Source: an uncultured Anaerobiospirillum sp. (GTDB taxonomy: Bacteria; Pseudomonadota; Gammaproteobacteria; Enterobacterales; Succinivibrionaceae). Taken from it: DNA of 64,000 bases. The DNA lies in the NCBI GenBank assembly GCA_944390115.1, contig CALXOW010000003.1:1-64000 (forward strand), in the 5' to 3' direction. The notes beneath the pieces are model-generated. The model was not told where the DNA came from and made no database searches. It saw nothing but the letters and a program-made list of their open reading frames with translations. A program made the translations under genes and the position numbers. This document shows, piece by piece, positions 1 to 8,332 of the stretch (positions within the stretch are counted from its first letter, which is position 1; each line of letters opens with the position of its first letter).

Positions 1-1012
1 CAACACTTATTTTTCTAAGCTCCTGCCTGCTTATCCCCACTCTTACGAGTGGGGTGTGCGCAGGCTCCTTTATCAAATCAAAACCGGCAGCGCGCGCACT
101 CGCGACTACTTGCTCCAGATCACTCTGCTCTTGTTCGTTGTAGAGGATAAGTGGCTTGGCGTTAGCCAGCTCAAAGTCACTTAACGCGCCGTCTTCGCGC
201 AGCCTCTGACAAAACTTCTGAGCCTGAGCGATGAGTGCCTTGATATCATGCGGCGCGCAGTTCACCAGGTCAAAATAGATCGGAATCTCATGCTCGCAGT
301 CGCAGACGAGCAGCAATTGGTGCAACTTGGTGCCATCTTGCTCTAAGGCGTAGTCGCAGTCGGAAAAGTCCGCGATGTTAAAGACCATCAGCAGCAGCGT
401 GTTAGGTTTGGTCGGACAATGGTGTTGCAGGTAGCTTTGGGTGATTTTTGCAATTTGCCCCAGTTCCAAGCGGTGCAGGGCCTCCTGCAGTTGCAATGGA
501 TTGAGCTCATAGCCCATTTGGTTCTTGAAATCATTAAGTACATCGACCTGCTCGCGGGAGTAATTAGGCCGAGCTGAGCTTGCTTGCGGGCGTGCTTTGG
601 TGGCCTGCGGCTTTGCGGGCGCAGGCTTAGCCTTCTGAGCTTTAGCCTTCTGGGCCTTAGGCTTGCGTTCAGGCTGCCAGCCATTAGCAGCGATCACATC
701 CTGGTGGTACCAGCGGCGTGGGCCTAATAAAGGCGGTTGGTGCTTGGTGTCCTCACGATAGATATAGCTGTGGTCCATGGTGCGGATGACCGTGACCTTT
801 TTGACCTGAGGGTAGCTCTCAGCAAAGGAAATGTAGAAGCTGATCGGGCTATATTCCTGGTCATTGTGCACCTGACCGACGGTAGTGTATTTGACCCCAT
901 CGAGCTTGGCGCGCACATAGCAGCGATAGGAACCATCGCTGCGCTTGGAGCGCTGCGTCACTAAGGCTGGGATCCCTAATTGGGCGATCGGAAATTCTTT
1001 ACTACGGGGCAC
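1..1012 (-). CDS. Array paralogue, partial or disrupted; unknown function
   Basis: Runs off the left edge of the window. I chose a GTG start at 1012 because AGGAG lies 7 bases upstream. The first ~80 residues (motifs DGSYRCYVRAKLDG and TMDHSYIYRED) match the domain that occurs twice in the neighbouring 744-residue protein. A Lys/Ala/Gln/Pro-rich linker follows, then a region like the other array members (TLLLMVFNIADF, then FDLVNCAPHD and LEQVVASARAAGFDLI). Similarity stops abruptly at 'AGFDLI', where the paralogues continue with a hydrophobic-Asp stretch; here the frame enters a perfect 8-bp hairpin at 35-54. The gene is therefore either divergent or interrupted near the window edge. No known family recognised and no function assigned. 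It is the last gene of a minus-strand array, 14 bases beyond the 744-residue gene. Confidence 0.75.
   Translation of the reverse strand, partial: MPRSKEFPIAQLGIPALVTQRSKRSDGSYRCYVRAKLDGVKYTTVGQVHNDQEYSPISFYISFAESYPQVKKVTVIRTMDHSYIYREDTKHQPPLLGPRRWYHQDVIAANGWQPERKPKAQKAKAQKAKPAPAKPQATKARPQASSARPNYSREQVDVLNDFKNQMGYELNPLQLQEALHRLELGQIAKITQSYLQHHCPTKPNTLLLMVFNIADFSDCDYALEQDGTKLHQLLLVCDCEHEIPIYFDLVNCAPHDIKALIAQAQKFCQRLREDGALSDFELANAKPLILYNEQEQSDLEQVVASARAAGFDLIKEPAHTPLVRVGISRQELRKISV
35..54. repeat. Perfect 8-bp hairpin, possible insertion-element end
   Basis: CCCCACTC and GAGTGGGG are separated by TTAC. The hairpin lies just where the paralogue alignment of the surrounding gene breaks. Subterminal hairpins of this size are known at ends of IS200/IS605-type elements, but no transposase is visible inside the window, so this reading is only inference. 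Confidence 0.4.
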
Positions 1013-1026
1013 GCGATTGCTCCTGA

Positions 1027-3261
1027 TTATGGGTGCAAGGAACGCACTTGATTGATGAAAATGTAGTTAAGGGACCAAGCTAAGAGCAGGCGGGAGCCTT
1101 GCGCGCCAGTAAACTTAAGCTCGGCGCGCTGGGCAAAGGCCGTCAGGCTCTGAGGATAGTCTGTCAGCATCTGGGCGCCACGTACCAGTTCGCTCCCGGT
1201 GAGGTTGGCGATGGTCGTGCCTAAAACCATGAGGTTAGGGGCTAAGGCCTGTTGCTCAATATTCTTGGTGTTGAGCTGATAGCTCTTTTGCTCGCCACTT
1301 GCCGTAACCAGCTTGAGCTTGAGGCTTTGCAGGTCATTAGCGTCAGGCGTGCTGCCCGCGCGCTTATGCTCAATGAAGCTCTGAGCCATTTGGGTGTAGC
1401 GCTTGATCGTGGCTTCGTAGCCTTGGTTGTTGAGCAAGACGTGTAAGTGCACCAAGATGGTATCGTCTTCACCTTCCAGCTCCAGATCGGTGGCCGGAGG
1501 CAGGGCTAAATGATGCCACTGCGGGTTGGTCGCAATGCGGTTTTGGGCGCTGACGATATTAAAGCGCGCTGCCATATCCAAGGCCGATGCTCCCACTGCG
1601 CTCTTGGAGTCAAGCTGAGTGATCAAATCAAAGTTGGCATCAGCGCAGTAGGTCAGGGCAGACTTGCTGCTAAGTTTTGGGCCTAACAGTAGAACCGGAC
1701 GGTAGGCGCGCTGTTCATCGCTGTCATCAGGCTCTGGGGTGCCCCGCGTCGCTTGCACTAAGTCTGAGAGGCGCTCCGCTTCATCACATAAGCCCTCAAT
1801 GGAGCTGACATTGCCTTGAGGTGCGCCAACATAGCACGGAGCCGCCCACTGATCTTCGGCTAAGAACAGGTAAGGCAGTGCCGCTTGCTCAGAGCGTGCC
1901 CCGGAAGAGCCCTGAACTGAAGGCAGATTATTGAGGTCAACACTCAGCAAGAACAGACGGCGCTTCGGGTCGTGTTGCTTATGCTTGATTTGCTCAAGGA
2001 AGAATTGCTCAGCCTTCTCTGGGCTGAACTGAGCCATCAGCTGGCCTAACTGTGCTGTCGCACAGCCGAAAATGGCCTTGACGTCGTCCTCGCTTGGCTC
2101 ACCTGGGCAGTTGAGCCAAAAGCCTGGCAGGTTCTGATTTTCAGCTTCATTACCGTACAGGCCACCATTTAAGTTCGAGGAAGTCTGAGTGCGCAGTGTC
2201 TTAAGCGTGAGCGTGCCCGCTGCCGGTTCAGCCTGGGCCTTAGTGTTCTGAGGCTGAGTTTCAGTCTCAGTAGCGGCTGGCTTAGTCGCAGGCTTAGCTT
2301 CAGCGTTCTGCGCGCTGGCAGCTTTAGCGCTAGCCTTGGCCGCCGAGGTCTTAGTGGTCGCAGGCTTGGCCTCAGCGGTCTTAGGGACCTCAGTTGCGGC
2401 GACATCAGTCTTAGTGGTTGCGGTCTTTGCGGCCGTAAGCTTAGCCGCAGAACTCTTAGCTGCCTTAGTTGCGGCCGTAGGGGCCTCAGTTGCGGCAACA
2501 TCAGTCTTAGTGGCTGTGGTCTTTGCGGCTGTAGGCTTGGTCGCAGCGCTCTTAGCGCCCGTGGACTTGGTCGGAGCCTTCTTGGTGGTAGCTTTCTTGG
2601 TAGCAGGCTTAGCGGCCGGGGCCTGGGCAGTGTCCTCAGGCAGCTTAAGTGCGCCCTCAAGGTAGACATAGCCTCGGTCGCTGGTGCGCAGGACCGTGAG
2701 CTCCTTGAGCTTAGGGTAGAGCGCGACAAAGCTGTCATTGAAAAGGATTGGGCCAAACTCGTCGTTGCCTGCGACCTTGCCTACGCTTGGGCACTTAGTT
2801 GAGCCCTTGAGCTTGTAGCGTAAGCTGCAGCGATAGGTGCCGTCGGCGCGCTTGTTGCGCTGGGCAATAAAACCAGGTAAGTTCAGCTCAGCAATCGGAT
2901 GCTCGCTTGGCTGTAAGGTCGGGGCGGCACTTTGCGGTTTAGGTTGGGCTTGAGGTGCGGGCGCCGGGGCGCTTGGTGCCTCTACCTTTACTGGCTCGGT
3001 GGAATTGAGGTAAACGTAGCTGCGATCGGGCTTGCGGATCACGGTCACGCCCTTAAGCTGAGGAAAGCGCTCAATAAACTCGTCCCGGAAGCTGACGACA
3101 CCAAATTCACCCTCGTCGATCTTGCCTGCGGGGATAAACTTGTCCGAGCCCTTAGGCTTGCAACGCAAAGTGCAGCGGTAGCTGCCATCCTTGCGCTGCA
3201 CGCGCTGGGCAATGAAGCCCGAGAGGCCAAGGTTGGAGATAGGCTGCTCTTTTGTGCTCAT
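1027..3261 (-). CDS. Array paralogue with duplicated N-terminal domain and Lys/Ala linker
   Basis: 744 residues, unknown function. Three parts can be seen. First, two copies of a ~80-residue domain, roughly residues 7-90 and 122-205, sharing GFIAQR..R.DG.YRC.LR, a central Gly/Phe segment, and a YVYL end. Second, a low-complexity Ala/Lys/Thr linker at about 210-345 with the near-repeat TKTDVAATE, resembling basic histone-H1-like tails. Third, a C-terminal domain at about 360-744 shared with the other array members (LFLLSVDLNNLPS, LPYLFLAED, MVLGTTIANL). No signal peptide or membrane segment is evident, so it is probably cytoplasmic. The start at 3261 has GAGGAG 7 bases upstream. The basic linker could contact nucleic acid, but that is inference only. 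Confidence 0.85.
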   Translation of the reverse strand: MSTKEQPISNLGLSGFIAQRVQRKDGSYRCTLRCKPKGSDKFIPAGKIDEGEFGVVSFRDEFIERFPQLKGVTVIRKPDRSYVYLNSTEPVKVEAPSAPAPAPQAQPKPQSAAPTLQPSEHPIAELNLPGFIAQRNKRADGTYRCSLRYKLKGSTKCPSVGKVAGNDEFGPILFNDSFVALYPKLKELTVLRTSDRGYVYLEGALKLPEDTAQAPAAKPATKKATTKKAPTKSTGAKSAATKPTAAKTTATKTDVAATEAPTAATKAAKSSAAKLTAAKTATTKTDVAATEVPKTAEAKPATTKTSAAKASAKAASAQNAEAKPATKPAATETETQPQNTKAQAEPAAGTLTLKTLRTQTSSNLNGGLYGNEAENQNLPGFWLNCPGEPSEDDVKAIFGCATAQLGQLMAQFSPEKAEQFFLEQIKHKQHDPKRRLFLLSVDLNNLPSVQGSSGARSEQAALPYLFLAEDQWAAPCYVGAPQGNVSSIEGLCDEAERLSDLVQATRGTPEPDDSDEQRAYRPVLLLGPKLSSKSALTYCADANFDLITQLDSKSAVGASALDMAARFNIVSAQNRIATNPQWHHLALPPATDLELEGEDDTILVHLHVLLNNQGYEATIKRYTQMAQSFIEHKRAGSTPDANDLQSLKLKLVTASGEQKSYQLNTKNIEQQALAPNLMVLGTTIANLTGSELVRGAQMLTDYPQSLTAFAQRAELKFTGAQGSRLLLAWSLNYIFINQVRSLHP

Positions 3262-3588
3262 AGAAGGGCTCCTCTAGGTTCAGGGGGTTAGTCGGTTCCA
3301 GGTGGTCAGCGCCGTGCGCTAAAAGCGCATATATGCAGGGACGGTGCTCTCTAAATTGGACCAGGGTGAGCATACCGTCTGGGTCTGCAGTACCTTGGTT
3401 TTGATTGCTCGGTGCCAGTCGTGGGTGTAGCTGCTCTGATTATGAACAGTCCTTGCTTCGTGCTGCAGCTTATCGCTTGGGGCCATTAGCCCCAACTGAT
3501 TCGAGCCGCATGGCCTGCGCTTAGTGCTATCTACCGGGAGCTTGGGGACAAAAAGCATGGCTGACCTCACTTACAATTGGGGTTAATG
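3262..3588. other. Intergenic gap within the array
   Basis: 327 bases without a convincing gene. It holds the ribosome binding site of the 744-residue gene. The one reading frame present has no family features, and I see no clear terminator. Confidence 0.5.
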
Positions 3589-4713
3589 CTAGGGCGTGAG
3601 GAACGACGGATTGACACATTCAGTGCCCGAAATCAGCGAGTAAAAGGCTTGAGCTTGGATTAAATTGCGCGCGGCCTGCTTAGGCATATCGTAATAGCCG
3701 TGACATTTAAAGTTTGGGGCCACTTCTTCCTCTTGTTCGCGCAATAGCTGCGCCATCGCAAAAGGGGAGAGGACCGCCCCAAATGCCTCGAGGTAGGTGC
3801 AGTCGCTGATGGTGGTTGCTACAGTGATGCTGGTATGAATCGCGGCGGCTTCGCGTACTGCCTCCTCGTCGATCACATATTTGGTAGTGCCGTTGGCTTT
3901 GGTTTGTTCCTTGACTAATTGGTAGAAATAGCCAAATTCGTTGGTGATGCGTTGCGGATTGTTAGGGTCGAGCTGGTAGGATTTCAGTTGTTCGCGTGCA
4001 TGGCCTTGGAACTCTGCAAGCTTTGTTTGGAACACTTCCGGGTTGATGCTAACCCAAGTCTTAAGGGGGACGCGTTTGCCCTTAATCTTCAACATTACGC
4101 TTTCTTCAGGCGGCAGTTCAATGGGAGCGCGCTCATCCTTTTTTAAGTACTTGAGCGCTGCTTTGGTGGCGGCAATAGCCGCAGTGCAGCCTTGGTGAAA
4201 GTCAATCATGAGGTCAAAGCCTGCAGCGGTCATTTGTTCTAAATAGTTAAGACGATCAGCGTGCTTAGTGAAGATCAAGACCGGCTGAGCGTTTGCTTGA
4301 TCTTGAGGACGGCGGATACGAGCGTGACGCGCGATAAATTGCTGCACCTTGCGCACATTGGTTAAGTAGTTGGCGGCAACGTCCTGCTTGCCCTCAAAAT
4401 GATACAGATAGCGCGGGGTATGATAAACGCTATCAGCCAAGAACATATAGACATCAGGTTGATGGGTAGCGGCAAAGCCATGGAGCTCGACGTCGAGATT
4501 AGTGACATCAAGGGCGTAGAGCTTGAGGCCATGTGGGATAAGAGGCGTCTTGTGGCTTAAGATATGCGCCCAGAACTCATCGGCCTCGCGCTGTGACACG
4601 GGGCCTAAGTACTTGATGATGCCCGCTACATCGTAACCAAGCCGTTCTTGGAGCAATTTCTCATTAAAAGGCATCTCTAAAGTGCTAGGTTTTGAGCTGA
4701 GCGTAAAAGCCAT
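3589..4713 (-). CDS. Array paralogue, unknown function
   Basis: 374 residues. It carries the full core of the local family: a helical N-terminus (LLQERLGYDVAGII), PHGLKLYALDVTNL at about 60-75, VYMFLADS followed by RYLYHFEGKQD, then IRRPQDQANAQPVLIFTKH and AAGFDLMIDFHQGC at about 135-175, and a C-terminal helical part ending ISGTECVNPSFL. The recurring alternation of beta-like hydrophobic strands and helices suggests an alpha/beta fold, but I recognise no catalytic motif. No signal peptide. GAGGT 5 bases upstream supports this start. It is read in the same direction as its four or five relatives, 184 bases from the next one. Confidence 0.85.
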   Translation of the reverse strand: MAFTLSSKPSTLEMPFNEKLLQERLGYDVAGIIKYLGPVSQREADEFWAHILSHKTPLIPHGLKLYALDVTNLDVELHGFAATHQPDVYMFLADSVYHTPRYLYHFEGKQDVAANYLTNVRKVQQFIARHARIRRPQDQANAQPVLIFTKHADRLNYLEQMTAAGFDLMIDFHQGCTAAIAATKAALKYLKKDERAPIELPPEESVMLKIKGKRVPLKTWVSINPEVFQTKLAEFQGHAREQLKSYQLDPNNPQRITNEFGYFYQLVKEQTKANGTTKYVIDEEAVREAAAIHTSITVATTISDCTYLEAFGAVLSPFAMAQLLREQEEEVAPNFKCHGYYDMPKQAARNLIQAQAFYSLISGTECVNPSFLTP

Positions 4714-4897
4714 GATTTACCTCACTTGAAAAGACATGCCCCGATTATAGCTTGCTCAAGGCGGCGTAACATAGTTCTGTATGCAGCAGAGCTCCTTTTT
4801 TCGCACTTGGGTCCCGCTTTTAGCGGCGCGGCGCCTGCCCGTGCCTAAGGCGGGCGCCTGTAGGCTTGGTGGGTGCCTGGGGGCGTGGTGAGGCCAC

Positions 4898-6049
4898 TTA
4901 ATCGCTTTTTTCTTCCTCCTTGAGACAGCCCATAATTTCCAAATTGTTGCAGATAGAGAGGATCTTGAGCAGCTTCAGCAAGGTCTCAGGCTCCACCGTA
5001 TGGAAGCCTTGGCTATTGGTGAATACTTCCTCTTCATGAGCCAAGGTGTAAGCTAGGTTCTGCGCGAGCATGCAGTTGCAGTAGATATCGTATGGTTCTT
5101 GTTTTTTAATAGTGCTGCCCAGCACCATCAGCGCACCTAGGCAGGACGCAAGATCAATCGCATCATCGTTACGCTCAAAATGGGTCGTACCGTCAGCTGC
5201 GAAGTAACGGGTCACCAAGGAAAACTCGAGATGATAGTCAGCGCTGATTGCGTTTAGGGTGCTCGGGTCTTGCTCGCCGCATTCAATCATAATATCGGCC
5301 ACCCGCTGGAAGTGCGGTCTTAATTCCTCAATGTCGCGCGGGCCAATAAAGATGTTGAGATTAAGTGAAGTTTTTTGCTCATTGAGGTGGAGCTGAGGCT
5401 GCAGTGAGCGGGGCACCTTCTTGTTGGCAACTTTATCGCGGATTTCAGGGATAGGATGTGCCATCGCTGGTTCCAGAAAGCCTGACATTAGACTCCAGAT
5501 CTTGATGTCATGGGCAATGGTGCAACCTTCTTGAAAGTTGACTACACAGTCATAGTTGGCCGCAATCAGCTGCTCTAAGAAGCTAAGATCATCCTGACGT
5601 TGGCCAATAATGAGGTCGGGCGTGGCGTAATAGCGCAGGTGGGGCTGACTTAGGTCATAGACTTGAGCAAGATAGGCCTGCACCTTGTGCACATTATTGA
5701 GAAAATCGTGCGCATTCTCGCGCTTGCCCTCGTAGGGGGCGACGTAGCGCCAGGACTCATCGCTCGCATCCAGCAGCATGACATAAAGCTGCGGCTCATG
5801 GTGAACCCAGTCCGTGTGGCACTCGGCCCCCAAGTTGGCCAGATCTAAGACGCAGAGTTTAAAGTGATGGGGCTCACTGAGCGGACAGAGGGCTAAGAGC
5901 TGGGCGCTAATGGCGTCAAGCTCTTCAATACTGCCGTGCAGGAAGTGCTGCTCAAGCTCCTGGGTTCCAAAGCCTAGCAGTAGCTGAACCTTGTCTTGGT
6001 CGAAAACTGTGGTGACATCAGGGTAGGGATAGTAAAACTCATCACTCAT
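4898..6049 (-). CDS. Array paralogue, unknown function
   Basis: 383 residues from the ATG at 6049, preferred over an upstream start at 6127 because AAGGGG lies just upstream of it and the extra 26 residues are not family-like. Family features are FKLCVLDLANLGAEC, LYVMLLDASDESWRYVAPYEGKRE, a short PQ/PDLIIGQ segment in place of the usual PQDQ, LEQLIAANYDCVVNFQEGC, and the C-terminal block LGALMVLGSTIKKQ plus MLAQNLAYTLA. The end is acidic (KEEEKSD). It diverges most from the others in the centre. Function unknown. No transmembrane segment, signal peptide or recognisable enzymatic motif. Confidence 0.82.
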   Translation of the reverse strand: MSDEFYYPYPDVTTVFDQDKVQLLLGFGTQELEQHFLHGSIEELDAISAQLLALCPLSEPHHFKLCVLDLANLGAECHTDWVHHEPQLYVMLLDASDESWRYVAPYEGKRENAHDFLNNVHKVQAYLAQVYDLSQPHLRYYATPDLIIGQRQDDLSFLEQLIAANYDCVVNFQEGCTIAHDIKIWSLMSGFLEPAMAHPIPEIRDKVANKKVPRSLQPQLHLNEQKTSLNLNIFIGPRDIEELRPHFQRVADIMIECGEQDPSTLNAISADYHLEFSLVTRYFAADGTTHFERNDDAIDLASCLGALMVLGSTIKKQEPYDIYCNCMLAQNLAYTLAHEEEVFTNSQGFHTVEPETLLKLLKILSICNNLEIMGCLKEEEKSD

Positions 6050-6189
6050 GATTAGCCCCTTGTTCGTTAAGTCAACTCGGCTATTGTAGGACAGGGGTGG
6101 CGGCAATAGGTGAAAAAAGCCGCTCAAAACATTTTCCCAAGCTTACTAGGGGCAGCTGTCCCAAGCTTACTTAGGCCAGCCTTTTGGGT

Positions 6190-7200
6190 TTAGCGGGTGT
6201 TGGTTAAGATGGCCAGAGCAACACAGCCGCGAATGGTCATGTCTATCTTCTTGGCTGAGAGCTGGCGATAACTTGCACCCCTGGCAAAGTCTTGTTCTTG
6301 CATGCGAAAGTAACCAGCCGTCGACCAATAGGCTTTGAGCATTTCGCCCAGGTTCGAGAGATCAAAATCGGTCATATTTGTGCCTAACACGTGACTTGAC
6401 TCACGTGCAGCCTGCTCCATTAAGGGTACCCACTCGGCACGCGGGTGGGGCTCAAGTAAGTGCACCATATTTCCGCGATCAACGGACATGAGGACCTTAA
6501 GCGTTTTTTCTTGCTGTTTTGAGGTCATAACCGGCTTAAACTCGGTTGGTTTCATCATTAGAGTGACGCTTGTGGGGGTGATGCCCTCAAGAAAGGCGGG
6601 CACGAAAAATTTGCGCAGTGACGCTATATGTTGATCGATGATGTTGGTGATGTCGGGCTGGTTGTGGTAGTAGTCAACTACGAAGTCATAGCCTGCTGCC
6701 TCTAATAGGCTTAAGTCATTATTGCGGGCAAGGTCGTGACGTAAGATCAATACTGGTGTAGCGTTCTTTTGGTCTTGAGGCGTGCGGATCTTGGAGTGGC
6801 GCATGACAAACTGCGTTGCCTGGCGCGCTTGGGCCAAAAAGTCAGATACGGTCTCGAGCTTGCCCTTGACCTGGAACGCATAAAAAGGCTGGCGCGTGGC
6901 GGTATCTGCAAGGAACATAAAGTTGAGCGGCTTAGGGCTCGAGGTTACGGTGCCCGCATAGACGGAGGCGAAATTGCTCAGGTCAAGGGTAAAGGCCACG
7001 ATACTCCGACGCTTAACTTGCACGCAGCTATGCAAGATCTTGCCATAGAGCTCGTCCATCTTGCGCGGCTGGTTTTGCGTGATGCATTTTAGAAAGTCAG
7101 TGTATTCCATCCCCAGGAGTGCCTCAATTTGGGCTTGGAGCACTTCTTTGTTAGAGTTCGGATCTTGCGCGAAGAGATTGGAACTGACGTCAAATTGCAT
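6190..7200 (-). CDS. Array paralogue, unknown function
   Basis: 336 residues, beginning MQFDVSSNLF, almost the same as the next gene upstream (MKFDVSSELL). AAGGAG stands just before the start. Core blocks are IVAFTLDLSNFASVY, NFMFLADTATRQPFYAFQVKGK, IRTPQDQKNATPVLILRHD and LLEAAGYDFVVDYY. The C-terminus has HVLGTNMTDFDLSNLGEMLKAYWSTAGYFRMQEQD, then ALAILTNTR. The strong conservation of the PQDQ..PV(L/I)ILRH block across the array marks it as the probable functional or structural centre of the family. Role unknown. It sits 76 bases from the upstream paralogue, probably in one transcript. Confidence 0.83.
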   Translation of the reverse strand: MQFDVSSNLFAQDPNSNKEVLQAQIEALLGMEYTDFLKCITQNQPRKMDELYGKILHSCVQVKRRSIVAFTLDLSNFASVYAGTVTSSPKPLNFMFLADTATRQPFYAFQVKGKLETVSDFLAQARQATQFVMRHSKIRTPQDQKNATPVLILRHDLARNNDLSLLEAAGYDFVVDYYHNQPDITNIIDQHIASLRKFFVPAFLEGITPTSVTLMMKPTEFKPVMTSKQQEKTLKVLMSVDRGNMVHLLEPHPRAEWVPLMEQAARESSHVLGTNMTDFDLSNLGEMLKAYWSTAGYFRMQEQDFARGASYRQLSAKKIDMTIRGCVALAILTNTR

Positions 7201-7276
7201 AGACGCTCCTTTATTGGTCGTAGCTCAGGCGCCGGGACGTAGTTAGCGGGATGGCATCATTAATGAGCACATGGCA

Positions 7277-8311
7277 TCAGCCTGCGTATTGATCATCACA
7301 TTGCGGGGTTAGGGCCGCGATGGTCGCAATCGCTTGCAGCGCTCGATTGATGCCGGTGCTGCGGATGCTGCGATAGCCCTGGCCGCTGGTGTAATAATCT
7401 TCCTTGCGCTGTAACATATTTGCGATGTTCCACAGGCAGATCAAAGCGTCCGGCAGATCAGGAGCATCCTCTTCAGGAAGCGTGGTACCGACAATGGAGA
7501 TGTTGCCCATCAGCGCATCAGTTAGGGCTTGGCTTGGGGCGGAGGTTGGCTCTTGCTCTGATTGCTCGAGCTCTTGAGCTGCTACCTGGAGGTCAGTTAG
7601 GGCATAGAATTGCAGGAGCTGGGGCTTTGAGGCGTGAGGCAGTTCCCTGCGGTAGTCCAGCTTTTGCACCACAAAGCTCTGCTCATCAAAGTTAAAGTTT
7701 TGGGGGAAATCAGGGCCCAATTGTGCCCTCAGACCGTCATAGGCTTGCGGCATGAGCCGTTGTGCCTCTTCGTTATTGCCGCTGATATCCACCACTAAAT
7801 CATAGCTCTGCGCTAATTGAGCTAAGTCTTCAGGGGCTTGCAATAGATGGCGCAATACAATGATAGGAGTGACGTTGGCCTGATCTTGAGGTGAGCGAAT
7901 CGGGATATGCCGCATCACAAACTGCGTGAGGGCGCGCGCTTGAGTGAGGAAAGCTTGCGCATTATTGAGCTTGCCGACTACGGGCTGAGCGTAGCGCACC
8001 ATGCCATTGTCGCAACCAGCTAAGAACATGAAATATCTCGGGTCATGGCAAGGGATGGCGTCGCCGGTGATGCTGCTCAGATTGTTGATATCGAGGGCAA
8101 ACATGGTCAGACCGTGAGGCTTGAACGTGGTGGTACGGCGCAGTACCTTGCCAAAGAGGGCGTCGCGTTTTTTGGCATTAGGGCTAGCTAAAATATCTTG
8201 CAGCTCTTGGCAGTTAAGGCCAATGCAGGCCTGGAGCTTGTCTTCGTTGAGGCTAATATTGCCCAGTTGCGGCTCGGAGTCGAGCAGCTCAGAGCTTACG
8301 TCAAATTTCAT
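7277..8311 (-). CDS. Array paralogue, unknown function
   Basis: 344 residues, the closest match to the preceding entry. AAGGA 6 bases upstream of the ATG supports the start. Core blocks are PHGLTMFALDINNLSSI, YFMFLAGCDNGMVRYAQPVVGKLN, IRSPQDQANVTPIIVLRH and LAQSYDLVVDISGN. The C-terminal block is IVGTTLPEEDAPDLPDAL, then YYTSGQGYRSIRSTGIN and a final ATIAALTPQ. The repeated 'GQGYRS/GFR' near the end is shared with other members. Cytoplasmic by absence of any signal. Its start lies only 21 bases beyond the stop of the 602-residue gene, so the two are very likely cotranscribed. Confidence 0.83.
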   Translation of the reverse strand: MKFDVSSELLDSEPQLGNISLNEDKLQACIGLNCQELQDILASPNAKKRDALFGKVLRRTTTFKPHGLTMFALDINNLSSITGDAIPCHDPRYFMFLAGCDNGMVRYAQPVVGKLNNAQAFLTQARALTQFVMRHIPIRSPQDQANVTPIIVLRHLLQAPEDLAQLAQSYDLVVDISGNNEEAQRLMPQAYDGLRAQLGPDFPQNFNFDEQSFVVQKLDYRRELPHASKPQLLQFYALTDLQVAAQELEQSEQEPTSAPSQALTDALMGNISIVGTTLPEEDAPDLPDALICLWNIANMLQRKEDYYTSGQGYRSIRSTGINRALQAIATIAALTPQCDDQYAG

Positions 8312-8332
8312 CTTGCATCCTTGGGGCGTGGT

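Noticed and set aside
2169-2756. 195-codon frame overlapping the 744-residue gene
   Set aside because: Composed of Leu/Arg/Pro low-complexity sequence that is the shifted reading of the Ala/Lys linker; a shadow of the real gene.
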